This document shows, one piece after another, positions 37,619-46,057 of a stretch of DNA of 64,000 nt (position 1 is its first letter; every line of letters starts with the position of its first letter). The notes beneath the pieces are model-generated. The model had not been told where the DNA came from. It was given only the letters and a program-made list of their open reading frames with translations, and searched no databases. A program made the position numbers and the translations under genes. Source of the DNA: Mucilaginibacter daejeonensis (GTDB lineage Bacteria > Bacteroidota > Bacteroidia > Sphingobacteriales > Sphingobacteriaceae); contig NZ_CP086068.1 of assembly GCF_020783335.1 (NCBI RefSeq), positions 2,108,001 to 2,172,000 of the forward strand. The letters run 5' to 3'.

Positions 37619-40600
37619 ATGCCTGTTAAAGCCGCCATAGCTCATCGTATTTTTAACCTTAAAAAAGGTGAAGAAAAGGTGGTGGCTTTACTTACCGCCT
37701 ACTCATTTTTTATGGGGCTGGCGTACGCTTATTTTTACACGGCCTCCACCTCGCTCTTTGTGGGTAAGTTCGAGACGTCCATGCTGCCGTACGCTTACGT
37801 GGGGCAAGGTGTGATAAGTTATATCGTATGGCTGTTCTTCAAGCGGATGCAGCGCTATGTGTCGTTCTCCAAATTGTTCATTGGCGGCGGGATCTTTCTT
37901 TTCATCAGCGTGGTAGCGCTATCGGTCGAATACTTTATTAAGCAAAGCGGCGTGGCCGTATACGCGCTGTTCGTTTGGTACAATATATTCTTGTTATTGA
38001 ACGGTATAGGTTTTTGGGGTATAGCGGCCAAAATATTTAACCTAAGCCAGGCCAAGCGGTTGTTCGGGCTCATTGGTTCGGGCGAGATACTGGCCCGGGT
38101 GATCAGCTTTTTGTCGGTGCCGATCCTGTTGCACTCGATCAAAACGGCTGACCTGTTATATCTGTCGATGGCTGGTTTAGTGATCTGCCTCGTCCTGATG
38201 CCGGTGATCACGCGTTACTTACACGGGCAGATCGGGCATGCAGCGCCGCCAGCTACTAAAGAAGAAAAGCAAGCCTCATCTATCTTCAAGAACCGGTATT
38301 TCCTGCTCATATTCGTGCTGGCCCTGTTCCCGCTATTTGCCACATTCTATGTTGATTTTATCTTTTTAGGGCAGGTAAAGCTTCAGTTCGTGAACGCACA
38401 GGTGATCGGTCATTTCATCAGTTTGTTTATGGGTACCATGTCGGTAGCCGAATTTATTTTGAAGACGTTCCTGTCCGGGCGCATACTCACCAAGTATGGT
38501 CTGTTGGTCACGCTCTTGTTACTGCCGGTATTACTGCTGTTCTCCACCACGCTTGCCGCGGTGCTGGGAAGCATCTATGGTACGGCCGGGCTTTTCTTTT
38601 CGTTCATCATCCTGAGCAGGTTGTTCGTGCGGGTGGTGCGCACGTTGTTCTTCGACCCGTCGTTCCAGATCCTGTATCAGCCCGTGCCGATCGAGCACAG
38701 GTTATCGCTGCAGAGCAAGGTAGAAGGGGTTTCCAAATCCATTGGGTTCATTTTCGCCGGAGGGATGCTGCTGCTTTTAGCTAACACCCGTTCGATCGGC
38801 GTGGTAGGTTACAACTACATCTTTCTGGTGATTATTGCCGGTTGGATATGGGTATCGTACGAGCTGTATCATGAATATAAGCATTTGCTGCGGTCGGTGA
38901 TATCCAAGCTATCTGGTTATCAGAAAAAGGAAGACAAGGCCAATTCATTACGGATAAGTCCGTACCTGCAACTGCTCGAACATGCTGATCATAAGAAGAA
39001 GAACATCGCGCTCGACCTGTTCAGCAAGATCATGCCTTCCAACTATGATCTGATCCTGATCCGCTTGTTGCCAAGGGCCGAGCCGGAACTGCAAGCATCC
39101 ATCCTGAAGCGAATGAAACAAGGCAACATGATCATTGCGTTGCCCACCATTGACCGCTGCCTGAAAGATGAATCATTCGTGATCAAGAATGACCTCCTTG
39201 ATGCACAACGTTATTTGCTGAAGTCGCAGCATTCAGACATCGGTCATTTGAAAGAACTGGCGCGATCGCCGCTCACTGACGACCGCCTTGGTGTGGCTTA
39301 CCTGCTGGCGCACTTTCAGAACTATAACAGCTATAAGATACTGACCGAACTATTGCACGACCCGGTGACCCCGGTGCGTAATTCGGCGCTGATGTCGTCG
39401 GGCAATATCAAAAAACGGGAATTGTGGCCTATCATCGTGCGAAGCATCATTGATGATGAAACGGCCTACGCGGCCATGCATGCCACCCGCCACGTAGGCG
39501 AGCCTTTACTCAGCTACCTGGCCGACATGCTCAACCGTACTGACCTAAGCAAAGATAGCTACATCCGCATCGTAAAGGCCATTGCCAGTATCGATAGCGC
39601 CAAGGTCGATCCGCTGTTGCGGGCCCAACTCAACCTGGTGGAGCCGGATATTCGCAACAACATCTTCACAGCGCTCTACGACAGGCATTACCAGTTCCCT
39701 GTAAGCGAACACCCGATGATTAAGGGCTATATAGAGAACGAACTGGACACCATCGTATGGCTGTCGGCCGCGATATTGGATATTGAACCCGCCGACAACA
39801 ATGCGGATCTGAAAAAGAGCTTGGAATTGGAACTGCGATACAAGATCGGGTTAACGTTCAGGTTGCTATCAATGATGTACGATGCCAACGTGATCAGCTT
39901 CTTTATCAATAGCTTTGATAACTCATCGCATGAACAACGTGCCTATGCGCTTGAGGTGTTGGACATGACCGTACCTGCCGACATGCGCAAACTGGTGATG
40001 CCGCTGCTGAATGATGTGCCCCATGCCGAACTGATCAAAGCCTATGAGGCCGACTTCATTCAACAAAAATTATCGGTAAAGGACCGGCTGATCGACATCG
40101 TTAACAAAGACCTCACTAAGATCAACTTTTGGACCAAGGCCATGGCCATTCATCAGCTGGCCACCTTTGAGGATATTGATGACCTGCTGGTAGCACAGAT
40201 GCTCGCCCACAACAAGCTTTATAGCGAAACGGTGCTTTGGCACCTGAACCGGAACGACCCATACCGCCTTAGTACGCTGATCAAAAGGCTTACGCCTGTG
40301 GACGCTTACCGCGTGAACGAGCGTGTAAGACGGTTCAAGAATATGGGCCGCAAGCGCTACCTGCTTACCGACATTATTGGACGGCTTCGGACCAACGAGT
40401 TCTTCAAGAATTTGCCCATGTTCGAGTTGATGCGGTTGTGCGAGATCGGTAAGCAACAGTTCCTGGCGCAAGGAGAGGAACTGATCCTGACCGATGAGCA
40501 GGACACAGAGGCATTGTACTTTGTGCTGAGCGGCCACTTGCACATTATGGATGACCACGAGGGCATGGAGACCGACCCATCGCACTTTTACTGGTACCTA

Positions 40601-40765
40601 CAGCATGGCTCGAGCCGGGTGCTCACGCTACAGGCCCAGGCCGACACCGTGTGGATCAAGTTCAGTGCCAGCGCCATGTTCGAGCTGTTGGCCGGCAACG
40701 ACATCCGCATCAAACGAATGGTAAACACTTTAAATAAAGAGGCAGTACACGTAGCCGCCCTATGA
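37619..40765 (+). CDS. nucleotide-transporter-like membrane protein fused to HEAT repeats and a cNMP-binding fold
   Basis: 1048 residues. Residues about 20-430 are about 12 hydrophobic helices resembling the ATP/ADP translocase (NTT/Tlc) branch of the MFS clan; AKRLFGLIGSGEILARVISF matches the conserved RLFGLIGxG region. Residues about 448-860 are HEAT-type alpha-alpha repeats (e.g. SDIGHLKELARSPLTDDRLG, LAHFQNYNSYKILTELL). Residues about 930-1040 are a cyclic-nucleotide-binding beta-roll (EALYFVLSGHLHIM), but the usual phosphate-binding GE...R cassette is not recognisable. A cytosolic sensor would thus be attached to a nucleotide or solute transporter. It overlaps the sensor kinase gene by 4 bp. 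Confidence 0.82.
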   Translation: MPVKAAIAHRIFNLKKGEEKVVALLTAYSFFMGLAYAYFYTASTSLFVGKFETSMLPYAYVGQGVISYIVWLFFKRMQRYVSFSKLFIGGGIFLFISVVALSVEYFIKQSGVAVYALFVWYNIFLLLNGIGFWGIAAKIFNLSQAKRLFGLIGSGEILARVISFLSVPILLHSIKTADLLYLSMAGLVICLVLMPVITRYLHGQIGHAAPPATKEEKQASSIFKNRYFLLIFVLALFPLFATFYVDFIFLGQVKLQFVNAQVIGHFISLFMGTMSVAEFILKTFLSGRILTKYGLLVTLLLLPVLLLFSTTLAAVLGSIYGTAGLFFSFIILSRLFVRVVRTLFFDPSFQILYQPVPIEHRLSLQSKVEGVSKSIGFIFAGGMLLLLANTRSIGVVGYNYIFLVIIAGWIWVSYELYHEYKHLLRSVISKLSGYQKKEDKANSLRISPYLQLLEHADHKKKNIALDLFSKIMPSNYDLILIRLLPRAEPELQASILKRMKQGNMIIALPTIDRCLKDESFVIKNDLLDAQRYLLKSQHSDIGHLKELARSPLTDDRLGVAYLLAHFQNYNSYKILTELLHDPVTPVRNSALMSSGNIKKRELWPIIVRSIIDDETAYAAMHATRHVGEPLLSYLADMLNRTDLSKDSYIRIVKAIASIDSAKVDPLLRAQLNLVEPDIRNNIFTALYDRHYQFPVSEHPMIKGYIENELDTIVWLSAAILDIEPADNNADLKKSLELELRYKIGLTFRLLSMMYDANVISFFINSFDNSSHEQRAYALEVLDMTVPADMRKLVMPLLNDVPHAELIKAYEADFIQQKLSVKDRLIDIVNKDLTKINFWTKAMAIHQLATFEDIDDLLVAQMLAHNKLYSETVLWHLNRNDPYRLSTLIKRLTPVDAYRVNERVRRFKNMGRKRYLLTDIIGRLRTNEFFKNLPMFELMRLCEIGKQQFLAQGEELILTDEQDTEALYFVLSGHLHIMDDHEGMETDPSHFYWYLQHGSSRVLTLQAQADTVWIKFSASAMFELLAGNDIRIKRMVNTLNKEAVHVAAL

Positions 40766-43700
40766 AGAAGATATTAAACCATACTTGGCCAAAATGGCTC
40801 TGCCTGATGATGGCGCTTAGCGTTACGGTGATGTGCTATGCGCAAACGGGCAAGGGTGAAAGCGGTATACCTATACAACGGGAGTTCATGCCGGCAGACT
40901 ACAAGGCCGGTGGGCAAAACTTTGCCATCGCCGCCGATCAGCGGGGTGTGATGTACTTCGCCAATTTTAGCGGCGTACTGGAGTATGACGGCACCACCTG
41001 GCGTACGATCCTTACTACCGAGCGTACCAAAGTAAATACCCTCGTTACCGATGCTCATGGACGCGTATTTGTAGGCACCCGGGGCGAGATCGGCTACCTG
41101 AAGCCTGATCAACTGGGCACCATGCAGTTCGTGAGCCTGACCGACAAGTTGAAGCAATATCACATCGCTCAACCTGACGTGATGAGCAGCTATGCAGGCA
41201 AAGAAGGTATTTACTTCATCACCGCTGATCATATCATCCTTTGGGATGGCCAAAAGATGCAGGTAAGAGGTATACCCGGTTCGCTGATCAGTGCCTTTTA
41301 TCCGAACGGTAAACTGTATATGCAGCCAAAGCTGGGTGGCCTTGTCCAATTTGTGAACGGCCGTTATGTCAATATTCCCGGCGGGCAGCAATTCTCGGAG
41401 CAGGTCACGGTGAATGCCATGCAGGCCGTGGATAGCGAACATATTTTGATCGGCTCCGGTAATCAAGGACTATTTATGCTCACCAGTTCTGGAGTGACAC
41501 GCTTATCGAGCACGGTTAATGTCTATCTGTCGCAGAACTTGGTCACCTGCTCCGCGCGGCTAAAGGACGGCTCGATCGCCTTTGGCACCGCGCGCGGCGG
41601 GTTAGTGGTAGTAACCGCTAAAGGTGAATTGAAACAGATCTATAGTAAGGCCAGCACCGGCCTGTATGACGATAACATCCATTACCTGTACGAAGACAAA
41701 GATCACGGCTTTTGGATAGCTACTGAAAAAAATATAACCCGCATCGAGATGCCGTCGTCCCTATCGTTCTTCAATAACAAAAAGAACGTTTATGGGAACG
41801 TGACCGGTATCACCCGGTACAAAGGACAGATCGTGATAGCAACTGATGCGGGTTTGTATACCTACAGCCCAACGGCTATGCGCTTCGTTCCGGTGCCTGG
41901 TCTGCGTATGCCTTGCCTGGATATACTGCCCATAAACGATCGGTTACTGGTGGCCGCGTCAAATGGGGTGTTCAGCTATGACGGTCAGACCGCTCAACGC
42001 CTGATGCAGGGCTATGCCTTATCGCTTTACCGGTCACGCACAAACCCTGATCACATATATGTTGGTCAGTTGAATGGTGTATCGATGCTGACCCTTACCC
42101 GTATCATTAAAAAACTTGCCGGCATTACCGCTGAGGTGCGCGAGATACAAGAGGACGAGAACGGTAACATGTGGTTCGGTGTACCCTCCAAAGGTTTGAT
42201 GCGTTACACACCAGATAACGGCAAAGCGCAACTGTTCGACCAACGCAATGGGCTGCCTTACAATTCAGGCAACCATTTGAATATGGTGGATGGCAAGTTG
42301 ACGGTCGGCACCATCAAGGGCGCGTACCGATTCAATGCTACGAACAACCGGTTCGAGCATGCGGAGCTGTTCAAAGGCAGCCAGGCGATCAACAATAACT
42401 GGTTGGAGCGCATGGTGCAAGGTAATGATGGAACCTTATGGGTGACGGCAGGCAATGGCACGCAGGCTACTGGCTACCGACAGACCAAACAAGGCTATGA
42501 GGCCATCAACACTGATCTGGCGTTCATCCAGCAACAACAGATATTCAGCATCTATCCGGACAAGACCGGCACTTCGGTGTGGCTCGGTGGTGCTGATCAG
42601 CTGATATTGTTCAATAACAGTGAGCATACCAATGGTGGGGAAGTATTGCCCGCACTGATCCGTTCGGTCAAGGTCAATACCGATTCGGTGCTGTTCGGTG
42701 GTACTTACTTTGACGGTAATGGCTTGCCCGCCTATAAGCAGGCCCGTTCACTGATACCCACGCTCGACCACCGCAATAACAACATCAGCTTTGAATTCAG
42801 CTCTGCATCAGCAGCAGGCGGCAATATTCAATACCGGTACTATCTGGAAGGTTTTGACACCGATACGGCTACCTGGAGCAACGCCACGGCTAAAGAGTAT
42901 TCGAACCTCCCCGCGGGCAGCTATACCTTCAAAGTACAGGCCCGTAACGATGCAGGGGGCAAAAGCCCGGTGGCGGTTTACCGTTTCTCGATCGGTCAGC
43001 CTTTCTATCAAAGCATTTGGGCGTATCTTCTCTATGCAGCGGCCTTGGGTGCGGTCATCTTTGTGGTTGTGAAGCTGCGTTCCAGAAAGCTGTTAAGGGA
43101 AAAGCTGAAGCTGGAGCAATTGATCAAAGAACGCACCGCCGAGGTGGTGGTACAAAAGGAGGCCATCGAGAACCAGACCCGCGAACTGGCGGGTAAGAAC
43201 AACGAGTTGGAAAAGATCAACATGATCGTTCGGTCTATCAATGCAGAGATCGATCTCGAAAGTTTGCTGCAAGCCATCTTAGACAAGGCCAAGATCATAC
43301 GTGGTGCCGAAAAGGCTGCCATGCTGGTATACGATAAACCGACCAACAGTTTCAAGTTCAAAGCGAGCTACGGCTACAATACTGACATCCTTGACAAGAT
43401 ACACATCACTCCGGAGGACGCCCAAACGCGCTACCTGTCTGCAGCGGAGGAGATCTATGAGGATATTTATGTGGTCCGCTCGGTGAAAAGTATCCGCAAT
43501 GATGAACAACTGGCAAGTGTGAACCGCGCCCGGTCGAGCCTGATGATGGTGATCCGCCTCAATAACGAGATACGCGCTTATATGATCATGGAGAACTGGC
43601 AAAAACGTAACGCTTTTGAAGAGCGCGACTTTAGCCTGCTCAAGAACTTGAAAGAGCACTTTGTGGCAGCAGTGATCAAGACCACCCTGTTGGAAGACAT

Positions 43701-44529
43701 ACAAGACACTTTAGCCAACCTGAAAGATACCCAGGAGCAATTGATCCGCCAGGAAAAGCTGGCCTCTATCGGTCAGTTGACCAAAGGTATCGTTGACCGT
43801 ATACTCAATCCACTTAATTATATCAACAACTTTTCGTCGCTCTCGGCCGACTTGGTGAATGATTCATTGGAGTTGATCAACAAGCCAGAGCTCGAACCGG
43901 CCGACAAGGAGGAGGTGCTGGACCTGCTGGAAACGGTCAAGGGCAATATGAAAAAAGTGTATGACCACGGCAATAGTGCTTCACGTATCGTGAAAGGTAT
44001 GGAGCGCATCATGCGCGAACGTTCAGCTAACTTTGTAACGGCAAGCTTGAACAAGATCGTGGAGACCAGTGTTCATCAGGCCGTTGCCGAAGGCACCAAA
44101 GAATTTCCAGGTATGGATGTCGAGCTGATCACGCGTTATGATGAGCAGAACGACCAGGTAGAGGTACTGCTCAATGAGATGAACACCGTGCTGCATAACC
44201 TGCTCATCAATGCTTATTATGCCGTTGCCGAACGCGGCCGCCAGCAACCCGGCACCCGTCCTCAGATCGTGGTGACCACCAGCTTGACAGCCGATGAGGC
44301 GGTGATCAGCATTCGCGATAACGGTAAAGGCATCGTTGCGCAGGAACAGAAGCAATTGTTCGCGCCGTTCTTCACCACTAAGCCTACGGCCAAAGGCACA
44401 GGTCTGGGCCTGTACCTAAGCCAGGAGATCATCAAAGAACACAACGGCTCTATCACCGTAGATACCGAGGTTGGCAACTATACCGAGTTCGTGGTGCGTT
44501 TTCCAAGGGTGCGGGGCAAACATAATTAG
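40762..44529 (+). CDS. two-component propeller sensor with GAF and degenerate histidine kinase core
   Basis: 1255 residues. Signal peptide 1-28 (MCYAQ). Residues about 40-670 are beta-propeller repeats, then a Y_Y_Y domain (about 675-750), a transmembrane helix (about 750-772), a coiled coil, a GAF domain (about 831-980), and a kinase core. The H-box reads GQLTKGIVDRILNPLNYI: the phosphoacceptor His is Asp1012 and the following Glu is Arg1013. The ATPase domain keeps N (LLINAYYAV), G1 (DNGKGI) and G2 (AKGTGLGLYLS) boxes. It should sense a periplasmic ligand but cannot autophosphorylate in the usual way. It ends the tightly coupled five-gene unit. Confidence 0.88.
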   Translation: MKKILNHTWPKWLCLMMALSVTVMCYAQTGKGESGIPIQREFMPADYKAGGQNFAIAADQRGVMYFANFSGVLEYDGTTWRTILTTERTKVNTLVTDAHGRVFVGTRGEIGYLKPDQLGTMQFVSLTDKLKQYHIAQPDVMSSYAGKEGIYFITADHIILWDGQKMQVRGIPGSLISAFYPNGKLYMQPKLGGLVQFVNGRYVNIPGGQQFSEQVTVNAMQAVDSEHILIGSGNQGLFMLTSSGVTRLSSTVNVYLSQNLVTCSARLKDGSIAFGTARGGLVVVTAKGELKQIYSKASTGLYDDNIHYLYEDKDHGFWIATEKNITRIEMPSSLSFFNNKKNVYGNVTGITRYKGQIVIATDAGLYTYSPTAMRFVPVPGLRMPCLDILPINDRLLVAASNGVFSYDGQTAQRLMQGYALSLYRSRTNPDHIYVGQLNGVSMLTLTRIIKKLAGITAEVREIQEDENGNMWFGVPSKGLMRYTPDNGKAQLFDQRNGLPYNSGNHLNMVDGKLTVGTIKGAYRFNATNNRFEHAELFKGSQAINNNWLERMVQGNDGTLWVTAGNGTQATGYRQTKQGYEAINTDLAFIQQQQIFSIYPDKTGTSVWLGGADQLILFNNSEHTNGGEVLPALIRSVKVNTDSVLFGGTYFDGNGLPAYKQARSLIPTLDHRNNNISFEFSSASAAGGNIQYRYYLEGFDTDTATWSNATAKEYSNLPAGSYTFKVQARNDAGGKSPVAVYRFSIGQPFYQSIWAYLLYAAALGAVIFVVVKLRSRKLLREKLKLEQLIKERTAEVVVQKEAIENQTRELAGKNNELEKINMIVRSINAEIDLESLLQAILDKAKIIRGAEKAAMLVYDKPTNSFKFKASYGYNTDILDKIHITPEDAQTRYLSAAEEIYEDIYVVRSVKSIRNDEQLASVNRARSSLMMVIRLNNEIRAYMIMENWQKRNAFEERDFSLLKNLKEHFVAAVIKTTLLEDIQDTLANLKDTQEQLIRQEKLASIGQLTKGIVDRILNPLNYINNFSSLSADLVNDSLELINKPELEPADKEEVLDLLETVKGNMKKVYDHGNSASRIVKGMERIMRERSANFVTASLNKIVETSVHQAVAEGTKEFPGMDVELITRYDEQNDQVEVLLNEMNTVLHNLLINAYYAVAERGRQQPGTRPQIVVTTSLTADEAVISIRDNGKGIVAQEQKQLFAPFFTTKPTAKGTGLGLYLSQEIIKEHNGSITVDTEVGNYTEFVVRFPRVRGKHN

Positions 44530-44572
44530 CAGTAAATGCTTCAACAGAACGTTAAGATATCAAGCTCCGGCT

Positions 44573-44580
44573 TATTTTTG
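44573..44580 (+). promoter_or_regulatory. candidate -7 promoter box ahead of the cNMP-fold histidine kinase
   Basis: TATTTTTG fits TAnnTTTG, 17 bp before the ATG at 44598. The upstream box is imperfect (GTTA near 44551). It would allow the last three genes to be transcribed apart from the first five. Confidence 0.45.
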
Positions 44581-44597
44581 CGTTTAACAGAATACCT

Positions 44598-46022
44598 ATG
44601 ATCCAAGTAACACCAGAGTGGCTTAAAGGCACCGAAGCACTTAAAGATGTGCCCACGGAGCAGTTGCAGTGGCTGATCGATAATTGCGAGCATTATGTGC
44701 TCAAAGATGGTGATCACCTTTTTGAGCGCGATCAACCTCACAGAGGCACTTATTACATTATTACCGGTAAGATCAGGCTTTACTATACACAAGCCGGGGT
44801 AAGGCGCGAGATGGCCACCTTGGCGGCGCGCAGTATCACCGGTTATCTTCCCTATTCGCGTGGCAAAAAAGCGCTCGACGTGGGCGATGCCATAGGAGAG
44901 ACCCAGATCATGACGCTGGTAATGGATAAGCAAATGGAGCTGATCCGCAACCATTACGAGCTTACACAAGCATTGGTAGGCGTGATGAGCAACCGGGTAA
45001 GGGAGTCTACCGCTTTATTACAGCAGAACGAAAAAATGATGGCCTTGGGTAAGCTCTCGGCAGGTTTGGCCCATGAGCTGAACAACCCAGCGGCGGCCAT
45101 CGTTCGTAATGCCGCATCACTGCGCGAGCATCTTCAAACACAACCTGAAACCTTTGCCGAATTGCTGGCCGCCAACATCGATGTGAGTAAGATCCCGTTG
45201 GTGAAGGCTGAGATCGCCCGCATTCTTCAAAATAAGAACGTGGCCAAACTAAGCTTGCGCCAGCGCAGCGACCTCGAGGACGAATTTGCCGACTGGTTGG
45301 ACGAGCATGACATTGAGAACGGTTACGAGATGGCCGGTAACTTTGTGGAGCAGGGTTTCAAATGTGGCGATCTTGATGCTATTTACCAACACATGGTACC
45401 CGCGTCGGGCGCTTCAGCTGTATTTAGGTGGATCAACGATACGTTATTGTCCGACAAGATGGTGACCGATATCCACGATTCGGCACAGCGCATTGCCGGG
45501 CTGATCAGCTCCATCAAGAACTTTACGCATATGGACCGTGCACCCGATCACGAATATGCCCGGGTAGATGCCGGCATTCATAATACGCTGACCATGCTGG
45601 GACATAAATTGAAGGCCAACAACATTACCGTTATCGAAGAGTTCGACCCTGAATTACCGCCGGTGAAGATCCTGGTAGGTGAGCTGAACCAAGTATGGAC
45701 CAACCTGATCGATAATGCCATTGATGCCATGGAAGCGAACGGCAAAGGTGAGCTCACCATCCGCACCCGAAAGGACAAGGAATTTGCCGAGATAACCATC
45801 ACTGACGATGGTCCTGGCATCCCAGACGATGTAAAAGGCCGTATATTTGACCCATTCTTTACCACTAAACAGATGGGTAAGGGTACCGGATTGGGCCTCG
45901 AGGTAGTGCAACGTATCGTAAAGCAACAGCACAACGGTACCATCAAGGTGAACAGCAAGCCGGGGCATACTGAGTTCGTGGTTTGCATACCGATACACGG
46001 CACATCTCAACCTGAACAATAA
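44598..46022 (+). CDS. soluble histidine kinase with N-terminal cNMP-binding fold
   Basis: 474 residues, no membrane segment. Residues about 20-130 form a cyclic-nucleotide-binding-like beta-roll (GDHLFERDQPHRGTYYIITG), with ITGYLPYSRGKKA where the phosphate-binding cassette should be, so the ligand may not be a cyclic nucleotide. The H-box is intact: GKLSAGLAHELNNPAAAI with His159. The ATPase domain has NLIDNAIDAME (about 368), DDGPGIPDD and GKGTGLGLEVV (about 429). It is 36 bp from the receiver-flavoprotein gene, its likely phosphotransfer partner. Confidence 0.88.
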   Translation: MIQVTPEWLKGTEALKDVPTEQLQWLIDNCEHYVLKDGDHLFERDQPHRGTYYIITGKIRLYYTQAGVRREMATLAARSITGYLPYSRGKKALDVGDAIGETQIMTLVMDKQMELIRNHYELTQALVGVMSNRVRESTALLQQNEKMMALGKLSAGLAHELNNPAAAIVRNAASLREHLQTQPETFAELLAANIDVSKIPLVKAEIARILQNKNVAKLSLRQRSDLEDEFADWLDEHDIENGYEMAGNFVEQGFKCGDLDAIYQHMVPASGASAVFRWINDTLLSDKMVTDIHDSAQRIAGLISSIKNFTHMDRAPDHEYARVDAGIHNTLTMLGHKLKANNITVIEEFDPELPPVKILVGELNQVWTNLIDNAIDAMEANGKGELTIRTRKDKEFAEITITDDGPGIPDDVKGRIFDPFFTTKQMGKGTGLGLEVVQRIVKQQHNGTIKVNSKPGHTEFVVCIPIHGTSQPEQ

Positions 46023-46057
46023 GCTAAACGTCTACTTAAATTTTCCATATAATTACT

